Below, in pieces: positions 1 through 5,889 of a stretch of DNA of 10,918 nucleotides. A program made the translations under genes and the position numbers. Under the pieces are notes generated by a model. It ran no database searches. It had not been told where the DNA came from and saw only the letters and a list, made by a program, of their open reading frames with translations. The stretch's first letter is position 1, and each line of letters begins with the position of its first letter. Origin of the DNA: Bdellovibrionales bacterium (GTDB lineage Bacteria > Bdellovibrionota > Bdellovibrionia > Bdellovibrionales > UBA1609); the NCBI GenBank assembly GCA_027451425.1, contig DAIDJH010000030.1, positions 1-10,918 on the forward strand, written 5' to 3'.

Positions 1-151
1 CAACCAAACTCAAAGCCCGACACCGATCAGTGCAAATTGATATTCACTATTTGGTGACATTGGCCCGCCGGCGAGTGTCGCTGATTGTCGGGACTGGAAA
101 ATAAAAGAAAATTATCCGAAAGTGGAGTTCTCACAAACTAAGGAGAACTTC
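1..151 (+). other. Left-edge leader region, possible C-terminal tail of a gene cut by the window
   Basis: One frame on the + strand is open from base 3 to a TAA at 102-104 (33 codons, ending in a basic and hydrophobic stretch). It could be the end of an upstream gene or a chance open frame, and the peptide matches no family I recognise. The 47 bases from 105 to 151 are A-rich and end in the ribosome binding site AAGGAG (140-145), six bases before the nitroreductase ATG at 152. I could not identify a convincing -35/-10 pair. Confidence 0.25.
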
Positions 152-793
152 ATGGAAAAAGAAATCATCGAAGCACTGAGCTGGCGATACGCAACTAAGC
201 TTTTTGATGCCAGCAAAAAAATTTCTGAAAAAAATTGGAAGACGCTTGAAGAAGCCCTTCGTTTGGCGCCATCTTCTTACGGACTGCAACCCTGGCGTTT
301 CATTGTTGTACAAAATGCGGATATTCGAAAAAAGTTGCGTGAGGTCGCCTGGAATCAGCCGCAAATCACCGATGCTTCACATCTGGTGGTGTTCACGACT
401 CGAGATAAAATCGATGAATCGTTTGTGCAATCCTATATTGATAAAATCGCCGCTGTGCGGGGGGTGCCAAAACCTTCGCTCGACGGGTTTAAAAATGCAA
501 TGGTCGGTGATGTTGTGAAAGGTCCCCGCGCCTCTCAAATTAAAACATGGACTCAGCGTCAGGCTTATATTGCGATCGGATTTTTGCTTGAAACAGCGGC
601 TCTTCTTCATATCGACGCTTGCCCAATGGAAGGTCTTGATACCGCCGCGTTTGATAAGATTTTAAAGCTCGACGGCACGGGATGGGGTTCGGTTGCGGTT
701 GTGACGCTTGGCTATCGCTCCGACAAAGATCAATTGGCCACAGCAAAAAAAGTGCGCTTTGACAAATCGCAAGTTATTCAAGTGATCGATTAA
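152..793 (+). CDS. NfsB-like NAD(P)H-dependent FMN nitroreductase family oxidoreductase
   Basis: This 213-aa protein has the length and layout of the NfsB/YdgI branch of the nitroreductase family. These are cytoplasmic homodimeric FMN enzymes that reduce nitroaromatics, quinones or related acceptors with NAD(P)H. Visible family signatures are the N-terminal RYATKLFD (residues 12-19, the Arg and Lys that contact FMN phosphate in NfsB), PSSYGLQPW (40-48), the aromatic helix around AYIAIGFLL (138-146), PMEG (158-161, flavin contact) and the C-terminal KKVRF (199-203) corresponding to the phosphate-binding Lys/Arg pair. I chose ATG 152 because AAGGAG lies six bases upstream; an in-frame GTG at 122 lacks a ribosome binding site and would add ten residues not typical of the family. 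The gene stands alone on +, and its last 20 bases overlap the end of the convergent hydrolase gene. The true substrate cannot be read from sequence. Confidence 0.9.
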   Translation: MEKEIIEALSWRYATKLFDASKKISEKNWKTLEEALRLAPSSYGLQPWRFIVVQNADIRKKLREVAWNQPQITDASHLVVFTTRDKIDESFVQSYIDKIAAVRGVPKPSLDGFKNAMVGDVVKGPRASQIKTWTQRQAYIAIGFLLETAALLHIDACPMEGLDTAAFDKILKLDGTGWGSVAVVTLGYRSDKDQLATAKKVRFDKSQVIQVID

Positions 794-1520
794 GCCACTC
801 CAGCGTCTTCGGCCAAACATCTTTGGCCGAAGGTTCGTGATACGCGGGGCGAGCTTCGCAAAAAAATGCGTGACCGGCTTCGGGGTAGACCCACGAATCG
901 AACTTCTTGTGTAAACTCTTGAGGTGCGATGCTACGGCGTCGCGATCCTCTTTGGGGATGGACTGGTCTTTTTCCCCATAAACTAAAAGTAGCGGGCAGC
1001 GAAGGTTTTTAAAATCTTCGAGAATCGGTGTGAACCCGATGTTCGGTCGTACGTGGACCATGCCGCCGCCGTAATAAGAGACCGCCCCTTTGAGGGGCAA
1101 ATGACAAGCGCTCAATGTCGCCACAAAGCCACCCATGCAGTAGCCGATTGCTGCGATACGGCTGTGATCCACTTGCGGATGCTCCGTTAAAAATTGATAA
1201 GTTGCAGTTGCATCATCGAGCAATTGTGAATTTGTAAGCGCCGACAGCATCGGCATCACTTTTTTGAAATCGTCATAGCCGAGCTCGGTGTGATCGCCGG
1301 CGCGATGAAACAATTCGGGCGCCGCCGCGACGTAACCTTGCTCAGCGAAACGCACGCACAAGTGTCTGATGTGTTCGTTTACGCCAAAGGCCTCTTGAAA
1401 AATCATAATGGCTTTATGTTTTTTTGCATCGTGCTTTTTTGCTTCAGATGGTGTTGCGACAAAAATGGACATCGGGCCGTCGCCTGTTTTTACCGATGAC
1501 CAGGACTCTGTGATTTTCAT
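774..1520 (-). CDS. Dienelactone hydrolase family protein (alpha/beta hydrolase)
   Basis: The product is 248 aa from ATG 1520 and has the complete dienelactone hydrolase catalytic triad: the nucleophile Cys128 in GYCMGG, Asp185 in GEKDQSIP and His217 in EAGHAFF. The conserved QEAFGVNEHIR motif (42-52) carries the Glu that holds the nucleophile in DLH. No signal peptide is present, so it should be cytoplasmic. Family members hydrolyse dienelactone in chlorocatechol breakdown, but most stand-alone homologues have unknown ester or lactone substrates, and no aromatic-degradation genes are nearby. The open frame extends upstream to a TTG at 1565, giving 15 more residues; I prefer ATG 1520 because the DLH fold normally begins there, although neither start has a clear ribosome binding site. 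It converges with the nitroreductase gene (20-base overlap) and is divergent from the secreted protein at 1660. Confidence 0.88.
   Translation of the reverse strand: MKITESWSSVKTGDGPMSIFVATPSEAKKHDAKKHKAIMIFQEAFGVNEHIRHLCVRFAEQGYVAAAPELFHRAGDHTELGYDDFKKVMPMLSALTNSQLLDDATATYQFLTEHPQVDHSRIAAIGYCMGGFVATLSACHLPLKGAVSYYGGGMVHVRPNIGFTPILEDFKNLRCPLLLVYGEKDQSIPKEDRDAVASHLKSLHKKFDSWVYPEAGHAFFCEARPAYHEPSAKDVWPKTLEWLNRSLE
807..832. repeat. Perfect 11-bp inverted repeat at the convergent gene ends
   Basis: CTTCGGCCAAA (807-817) and its exact reverse complement (822-832) flank a four-base loop. The hairpin begins 13 bases after the nitroreductase stop and lies inside the last codons of the hydrolase gene, where it encodes part of the segment PSAKDVWPK. 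No T-run follows on either strand, so it is not a textbook intrinsic terminator. It could still stabilise or end the nitroreductase transcript. The structure is seen directly; the role is inference. Confidence 0.55.
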
Positions 1521-1659
1521 ATCATTCAATGGTAGGGCTAGTAATTTGAATGTCAATGAGCGCAAATTACCGGTCGCGGCACCGGACTGTTGTATTTTTA
1601 AGGAACATCGTTACCATATCGTAAATATTAAACATATATGACGACTGAAAGGAGTCATC
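1521..1659. promoter_or_regulatory. Divergent intergenic region, promoters presumed
   Basis: This 139-base gap separates the starts of two divergent genes, so it must hold a promoter for each. On + a weak candidate is TTGTAT (1590-1595) with TACCAT (1612-1617) at 16-base spacing. The AT-rich stretch 1612-1640 offers other possible -10 boxes. A short inverted repeat CCGGT/ACCGG (1570-1574 and 1581-1585) lies upstream and could be an operator or chance. The ribosome binding site AAAGGAG sits just before ATG 1660. No clear element was found for the hydrolase direction. Confidence 0.3.
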
Positions 1660-2175
1660 ATGAAAACGAAAATCAGCTCATTGATGGGGGCACTTGTGTG
1701 CATCTCTTTTTTGGCGGGTGGTATGGCACTTGCCCAATCGGATAACGCCGCGACGCCAGCAACGCCCGGCGGGCAAGGGACGGCGGCAACACCAGCCACT
1801 CCCTCAGATATGGCGAATGATCATGCCGATCTGAAGAAGGACAACAAAGATATGCGCAAAGACCATAAAGACATCAAGCAAGATGAGCAGAAGCTCAAAG
1901 ACGATGTTAAAGTCATGCGTAGCGACGCGAAAGCTGTGATGGCTGATCGAAAACAACTTCAGTTGGATCGCAAAAACCACGCAAGCGCCAGCCAGATGCA
2001 AACCGACAGAGAAAAGTTGAAGTCGGATGTTCAGGCGTTCAAGCAAGCGAAAGAGCAGGTTGCAAAAGACCGCAAAGATTTGCGAAAAGATCGCCGCGAT
2101 ATGCGACGTGACCGACGCGATCGTCGGCACGATATGCACGACATGCACCACGACATGCATCACCACGGTCGATAA
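1660..2175 (+). CDS. Small secreted protein with an Asp heptad ladder and His/Met-rich tail
   Basis: I do not recognise a named family. The 171-aa product has a clean signal peptide with probable cleavage after ALA at residue 25, so it should be periplasmic or exported. A short Ala/Thr/Pro linker with a repeated ATPATP motif follows (31-48). The rest is a predicted continuous helix of Asp, Lys and Arg. Asp recurs every seven residues at 54, 61, 68, 75, 82, 89, 96 and 103, and after a one-residue phase shift at 116, 123, 137, 144, 151, 158 and 165. A second Asp series at i+3 runs 57, 64, 71 and 140, 147, 154, 161. From residue 157 the basic positions become His and Met (HDMHDMHHDMHHH), suggesting metal binding. 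Similar DRKD-repeat proteins occur in many proteobacteria without assigned roles. The start is supported by AAAGGAG before ATG 1660. The gene is monocistronic and followed by a hairpin terminator. Confidence 0.85.
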   Translation: MKTKISSLMGALVCISFLAGGMALAQSDNAATPATPGGQGTAATPATPSDMANDHADLKKDNKDMRKDHKDIKQDEQKLKDDVKVMRSDAKAVMADRKQLQLDRKNHASASQMQTDREKLKSDVQAFKQAKEQVAKDRKDLRKDRRDMRRDRRDRRHDMHDMHHDMHHHGR

Positions 2176-2193
2176 TTAAAAGAATGTGGGCTC

Positions 2194-2230
2194 CCGCCGC
2201 AGATCTGTGCGGCGGTGAGTTTAATTTTCT
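2194..2230. terminator. Probable bidirectional terminator between convergent genes
   Basis: CCGCCGCA (2194-2201) and TGCGGCGG (2208-2215) form a perfect 8-bp GC-rich stem with a six-base loop. On + it starts 19 bases after the stop of the secreted-protein gene and is followed by a T-rich stretch (2220-2229). On - the region after the stem reads into an interrupted T-run (CTTTTAATTA). It ends six bases from the stop of the lipoprotein gene on -. The position and form suit termination of both convergent transcripts, though neither T-tract is uninterrupted. Confidence 0.6.
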
Positions 2231-3624
2231 GGTATCGGGCGCCCGCTGAATTTCATCGTGGCTTCGACGTTACCGATCGTATTTGTGAAGTGACACTCAA
2301 ACGGTCGCGATTTTTCTGTGAAATAAAATTGAGTACAAGATATGGAGATTACCCCGGTCGGGCCGCTGCCGGCGCCGCTAGGGATTGTGATGGGCTGATC
2401 TTTGTCGAGGGTTCCGTTGAGGTCGTCCCACTTGGCATTGGCAAAAGATGTACTGATATCGGGAGCGGCTTCTTCATACCACGATACTTGCAACAGTTTT
2501 TCCGCCTCGGGGAACAGCAGATTATAGATTTCTTCCGAGCGTGTGCGGGCTTCATAAAGCGCGGTGAAGTAGATGGTGAGTTCGTTAGATACGACCATCC
2601 CGTCTCTGTAAATTTTCATTTTTCCGCGATACATGCGTATTTCTGTCGCGCGAATGCCAGAGTTGTCTTGTGGCGGCTCTTCGTTTGTGGAGTGTGATCG
2701 TTGAACGATGGTCGTCGCTGCCACACCAGGGGTGGCGTCTGTCGTAAGCTGACAATCAAAAGCTTTCATTCTGTCGAGTTCTGAACAGTGAAGCGTTATG
2801 ACGTTGGATCCCGTTTGACCGGCAAACAAGGCCGAGACGGGCGTTGTGCCGGTGATTTCTCCCGTTCGTTCATCAAACACGACATTGAACGGCAGGAGTG
2901 CGCCGTTACCGTAATTGAGTGTGGCAATCAATGGCTGTGTGGGTTCAAGTAAATCAATAAATTCATCAATTGACGGTGACGATGCCGTGGGTTTTGTCAA
3001 AATGAGCACGACCGGTTCGCGCACATTTCGCGCGAATATTGTTTTGCCTACGAAGTTTTGTTGTGTGGCAAATTTCTCAACTGAAAGGCGCCGATTTTTC
3101 AAAAGCGCGGTCGCCGATGGGCCATTGAGAGCAAGATTGAACGTCATACCATAATCAGGCGAGTCTTTTGAGTAAATGAGACCTTGAAACTGCCCATTGG
3201 AGATATTTCCGCGAATATCAACGGCGCGAGTAGTTCCGTTTGTTGAAGGGCTAAGTGCTTTTTCGGCTTGAATTGTTCCGCCGAGGCTGGGGTGAAAAAG
3301 ACCGTTTTCAAAAACAACTGTTGCATCGGCACCTGCCGGTCCTGTGAATGAGACGGTGATTTCGAGATTCGGTTGCGCCGTTGGGTCCGATTGATCGCCC
3401 GGATTGAGCACGTTGGTATTTGTTGTTACCTGTATGTTGAGCGCGCCAAGCGTACTGCCGTCGAGTCTCGACGTGGCGAGGCCGGAGTACACTCCATCGG
3501 CCTGTTGCATTTTTGCCAAGCTCTCTTGCAGTTGTTCCCGCTTGTAATCGTCAAGATTGTAGTCGCGCCCACACGCCGACAGTACAAAAACTCCGACCAA
3601 GAAGAATATCGCCGACTTGCTCAT
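2221..3624 (-). CDS. Large OM lipoprotein with two similar Cys-pair modules, function unknown
   Basis: This 467-aa protein has a type II signal peptide with lipobox LSAC (Cys18). Gly follows the Cys, with no Asp sorting signal, so it is probably carried to the outer membrane. An N-terminal helix rich in Gln, Lys and Glu (about 24-42) is followed by beta-rich sequence. Two segments look alike: VITLHC...FDC (Cys280, Cys291) and VISISC...FEC (Cys430, Cys444). Each is preceded by a strand-rich stretch ending in a Gly/Ser turn and followed by TTD or TNT, which suggests a duplicated module with one disulfide each. The start ATG overlaps the previous stop as ATGA (3621-3624), with AGGGGG five bases upstream of the ATG as a modest ribosome binding site. 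It is the last gene of the minus-strand cluster and stops just before the terminator hairpin. I do not recognise the family; an accessory subunit of the envelope complex is an inference from context. Confidence 0.8.
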   Translation of the reverse strand: MSKSAIFFLVGVFVLSACGRDYNLDDYKREQLQESLAKMQQADGVYSGLATSRLDGSTLGALNIQVTTNTNVLNPGDQSDPTAQPNLEITVSFTGPAGADATVVFENGLFHPSLGGTIQAEKALSPSTNGTTRAVDIRGNISNGQFQGLIYSKDSPDYGMTFNLALNGPSATALLKNRRLSVEKFATQQNFVGKTIFARNVREPVVLILTKPTASSPSIDEFIDLLEPTQPLIATLNYGNGALLPFNVVFDERTGEITGTTPVSALFAGQTGSNVITLHCSELDRMKAFDCQLTTDATPGVAATTIVQRSHSTNEEPPQDNSGIRATEIRMYRGKMKIYRDGMVVSNELTIYFTALYEARTRSEEIYNLLFPEAEKLLQVSWYEEAAPDISTSFANAKWDDLNGTLDKDQPITIPSGAGSGPTGVISISCTQFYFTEKSRPFECHFTNTIGNVEATMKFSGRPIPEN

Positions 3625-4382
3625 AATGTCCCCCTAAGTCCTGCGTACATTGCCGTCGCGGCCAAAGTATTATCACTAAAAGCTTGTGCATGTTCGATGC
3701 CGGTTTCAACTGAAAGCGATTGAACGCCGTAGTTCGGCATCGATAAAATCCGCAAAGATAGGCCGAATGTCCCTTCGTACAGCAGGGGTGTCTTGCTAAT
3801 ACCATCAGAAAACGTCGATGTCGGAGCTTGTTCCCATGATGGCAGAAGCGAAACGCTGGCAATTGGTTTTAATCGATAAAAACTGTTTTGCGTGCTGAGC
3901 TCAAGACCGGCACGGACCGAATAAAAATTCAGATTTTCGGTGATGGCCAAATTGTTTTGATTGACGGGGAGTATCCCGCCTCTTTGAAATTGCGCGAAAC
4001 TAAAGCCTAATTTTGGTCGCAATCGCACGGGGCCAATGGCGGCGCCATCCGTTAAAATATTCAGCGACATTTGTGGCACGCTAGCCGTGTTGTAGTTTGT
4101 TGTATCGGTTGCGTATGATGCATTTGAATAGCCTTTGGGGACCCAATTTGATGTTTCAAGTTCAACTGTATCGTGATGGGCCGGTAATAAGTGGCGATTA
4201 GATCGAAATGTCAAATTCGGCTCAGGTACTTGCACTGTGATCATGGAGTCATTCGCGTCTGCCGGAGTTGGCGATTTATACGCCCTCAAAGCCATCGATT
4301 GAATTTGTACCGGAGTGTACTTCTGCACGGTCGCCCAAGCGGTGATCGGAACATACAGCAGTGCCGCGATTAAAATCCTCAC
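3621..4382 (-). CDS. Secreted, probably OM beta-barrel-like protein, function unknown
   Basis: The 253-aa product starts with a short signal peptide (probable cleavage after AWA, residue 17). From about residue 98 it shows alternating polar and hydrophobic strands separated by short turns, such as RLRPKLGFSFAQF, NFYSVRAGLEL and TFGLSLRIL, which is typical of small outer-membrane barrels. The final residues (AGLRGTL) do not end in the usual aromatic. Residues 18-97 lack this pattern and may form a periplasmic or plug-like extension. The start is a GTG that overlaps the TolC-gene stop as GTGA (4379-4382), with a good ribosome binding site GAGGTG at 4388-4393, five bases away. The stop overlaps the following lipoprotein start as ATGA. 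The tight coupling between TolC, this protein and the lipoprotein suggests that they assemble together. No specific family is recognised. Confidence 0.75.
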   Translation of the reverse strand: MRILIAALLYVPITAWATVQKYTPVQIQSMALRAYKSPTPADANDSMITVQVPEPNLTFRSNRHLLPAHHDTVELETSNWVPKGYSNASYATDTTNYNTASVPQMSLNILTDGAAIGPVRLRPKLGFSFAQFQRGGILPVNQNNLAITENLNFYSVRAGLELSTQNSFYRLKPIASVSLLPSWEQAPTSTFSDGISKTPLLYEGTFGLSLRILSMPNYGVQSLSVETGIEHAQAFSDNTLAATAMYAGLRGTL

Positions 4383-5794
4383 TTGTTCACCTCTTCGAGT
4401 AGATCGATCAAATCCATCATTGGTTGGCCAGAAGCGACAAAATATTGCGAAAGCGCCACGAGATAATTGTACTTGTAAGTGTTGAGTGTCGACTCGGCCT
4501 GCATGTAGGAGCTTTCAACTTGCAAAAACTGTAAAATATCGATGGTCGCATAACGGTAATTGCGTTGCGCTTCTTCGGACGAGGCGCGCCCGAGTTTGAG
4601 AGCCGTTTCTCCGGAAAGAATTGATCGTTCTGCGGATTCGAGTGTCTTGCGAGCTGATACTTGCTGATAGTTCATTTGGTTTTCGACGTTCTGGCGATCC
4701 AGTTCGGTTTGCAATTCTTGCGATGCGAATTCGCGCATTTGATAGAGCGTCGAAAAACCGGAGAAAAGTGGAACGTTCAATTCCAGCTCGACATCCCAGC
4801 CGGCCGAATCGGGAGAAAACATGTCGGACTTTTTAAACGCATAGTTCGTCATATCGCCGACGAATTGTAAGTTCGGTAGGTTTTCTCCGAGTGTCGCGTC
4901 TTTCTGATAGTCAATTTTTTTTAAATTGAGCTCGTCTTCTTCAACCTCAGGGACTTCATAAACGTGCGCCTTCAATCGCGGTTGAACCATTTTGTCAACG
5001 CTGGCGAGCGAGGGCACTTTCAGAGAGTTTTTCATTTTAAAGGAGCCCAACTTCGGGGCGCCCAAAAGGTTGGCGAGTTGAGCCACGGCGACTTCATATT
5101 GGCTGGTGGCATCGGAGATTTGCGAATCGAGCAACGCAACCTGCGTTTTCGTTTGGAGCGCGTCGAGCACCTGGTTTCGCCCGATACGTGCGCGGTGTGC
5201 GGTGGTTCGAAACGTCTTTTTGAGAATTTTAAATTCATCTTCGAGGATTTGCTTATTTCTCGTTGTGACCACAACTTGGTAATACGCTTGAATGAGCTGA
5301 TTCAGTAAATCGCGACGAGCGATTTTGACGTCGAGCACGCTCAGCGTGCGATCAATTTTTGAGGCACGAATCGCGGAGATGCTGCCGAAAGCAAAAAGGG
5401 GCTGTGTGACATTCAAATCGTCTTGGTACCGGTTGTACGGGGCACCATTAAACAGTTCGAATGGGTAGACAAGGGGATCTTTCACTCGGGCTTCATTCGC
5501 CGAATATTTTATGGTCGGTAAGAGTTGCGCTTCGGCGAGAGGTGCATGCTCAGCCATTTCGTTGACATGCTCTTTCTTCTCATTGAGTTGCGGATTGAGC
5601 TCGATGGCCTTTTCAGCTGCGGCTTTAAGGCTAAGTTCGATTGGGGCGGATGTCGGGAGTGTCGCTGTGCGGTTAGTACCGTCCGCTGAGTTGACGCTGT
5701 CATTCGTATCTGCACTTAAAGCAGCGAATGACGGTGATGATGCCAACAGTAAAACAGTTCCAAAAAAAAATAGAAAAAATGCCGCGCTTCGCAC
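4379..5794 (-). CDS. TolC-family outer membrane channel protein
   Basis: The 471-aa product has the two-repeat layout of TolC/OEP proteins, whose trimers form an OM beta-barrel joined to a periplasmic alpha-helical tunnel. After a Phe-rich signal peptide ending SFA comes the first repeat, beginning with IELSLKAAAEKAIELNPQL and including the barrel segment NVTQPLFAFGSISAIRASKID. The second repeat contains ELNVPLFSGFSTLYQM and the long helix ending in YRYATIDILQFLQVESSY, the usual family signature near the C-terminus. Length is normal. I prefer the GTG start at 5794, preceded by GGAAGGGG at nine-base spacing; a TTG at 5815 gives seven more residues but lacks a ribosome binding site. The signal-peptide codons contain a run of nine A on + (5762-5770). 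No RND, ABC or MFP partner lies in the window, so its export partner, if any, is elsewhere. It starts 92 bases after the VWA gene and overlaps the next gene by GTGA. Confidence 0.9.
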   Translation of the reverse strand: MRSAAFFLFFFGTVLLLASSPSFAALSADTNDSVNSADGTNRTATLPTSAPIELSLKAAAEKAIELNPQLNEKKEHVNEMAEHAPLAEAQLLPTIKYSANEARVKDPLVYPFELFNGAPYNRYQDDLNVTQPLFAFGSISAIRASKIDRTLSVLDVKIARRDLLNQLIQAYYQVVVTTRNKQILEDEFKILKKTFRTTAHRARIGRNQVLDALQTKTQVALLDSQISDATSQYEVAVAQLANLLGAPKLGSFKMKNSLKVPSLASVDKMVQPRLKAHVYEVPEVEEDELNLKKIDYQKDATLGENLPNLQFVGDMTNYAFKKSDMFSPDSAGWDVELELNVPLFSGFSTLYQMREFASQELQTELDRQNVENQMNYQQVSARKTLESAERSILSGETALKLGRASSEEAQRNYRYATIDILQFLQVESSYMQAESTLNTYKYNYLVALSQYFVASGQPMMDLIDLLEEVNK

Positions 5795-5889
5795 TGGCAC
5801 GAGCCCCTTCCCCAAAAACAGCCGTAGTTATGCCAAATTGGGACGAGGCCGTGCAAGTATAATAATGCGGCGCCAAGCCGTTATTATTA
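5795..5889 (-). promoter_or_regulatory. Intercistronic gap with an AT/GC hairpin upstream of the tolC-like gene
   Basis: This is the only gap longer than 52 bases inside the minus-strand cluster. An imperfect inverted repeat spans 5860-5889: TAATAAT (5860-5866) pairs with ATTATTA (5883-5889), CGGC (5868-5871) with GCCG (5877-5880), the loop is five bases, and there is a small internal loop. It overlaps the VWA-gene stop codon. No T-run follows, so a transcript attenuator, an RNA processing site or an operator is as likely as a terminator. On - a weak promoter is possible (TTGCAC, then GCATAA 17 bases later), which could let the tolC-like sub-operon be expressed separately. Confidence 0.35.

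Noticed and set aside
1084..1097. Short CCCCT/AGGGG hairpin in the hydrolase gene
   Set aside because: A five-base stem within ordinary codons, with no T-run and no position near a gene end.
1804..2166. 120-codon open frame on - antisense to the Asp-heptad gene
   Set aside because: It mirrors the repetitive GAT/GAC and CAT/CAC codons of the real gene, producing a Val/Ile/His-rich artefact. The + gene has a signal peptide and a ribosome binding site.
2215..2697. 160-codon open frame on + antisense to the terminal lipoprotein
   Set aside because: It begins inside the terminator hairpin, has no ribosome binding site or family signature, and lies opposite a gene with a clear lipobox and operon context.
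5335..5349. 15-base palindrome GCACGCT-C-AGCGTGC
   Set aside because: It lies in the middle of the TolC coding sequence with no nearby start or stop, and is short enough to occur by chance.
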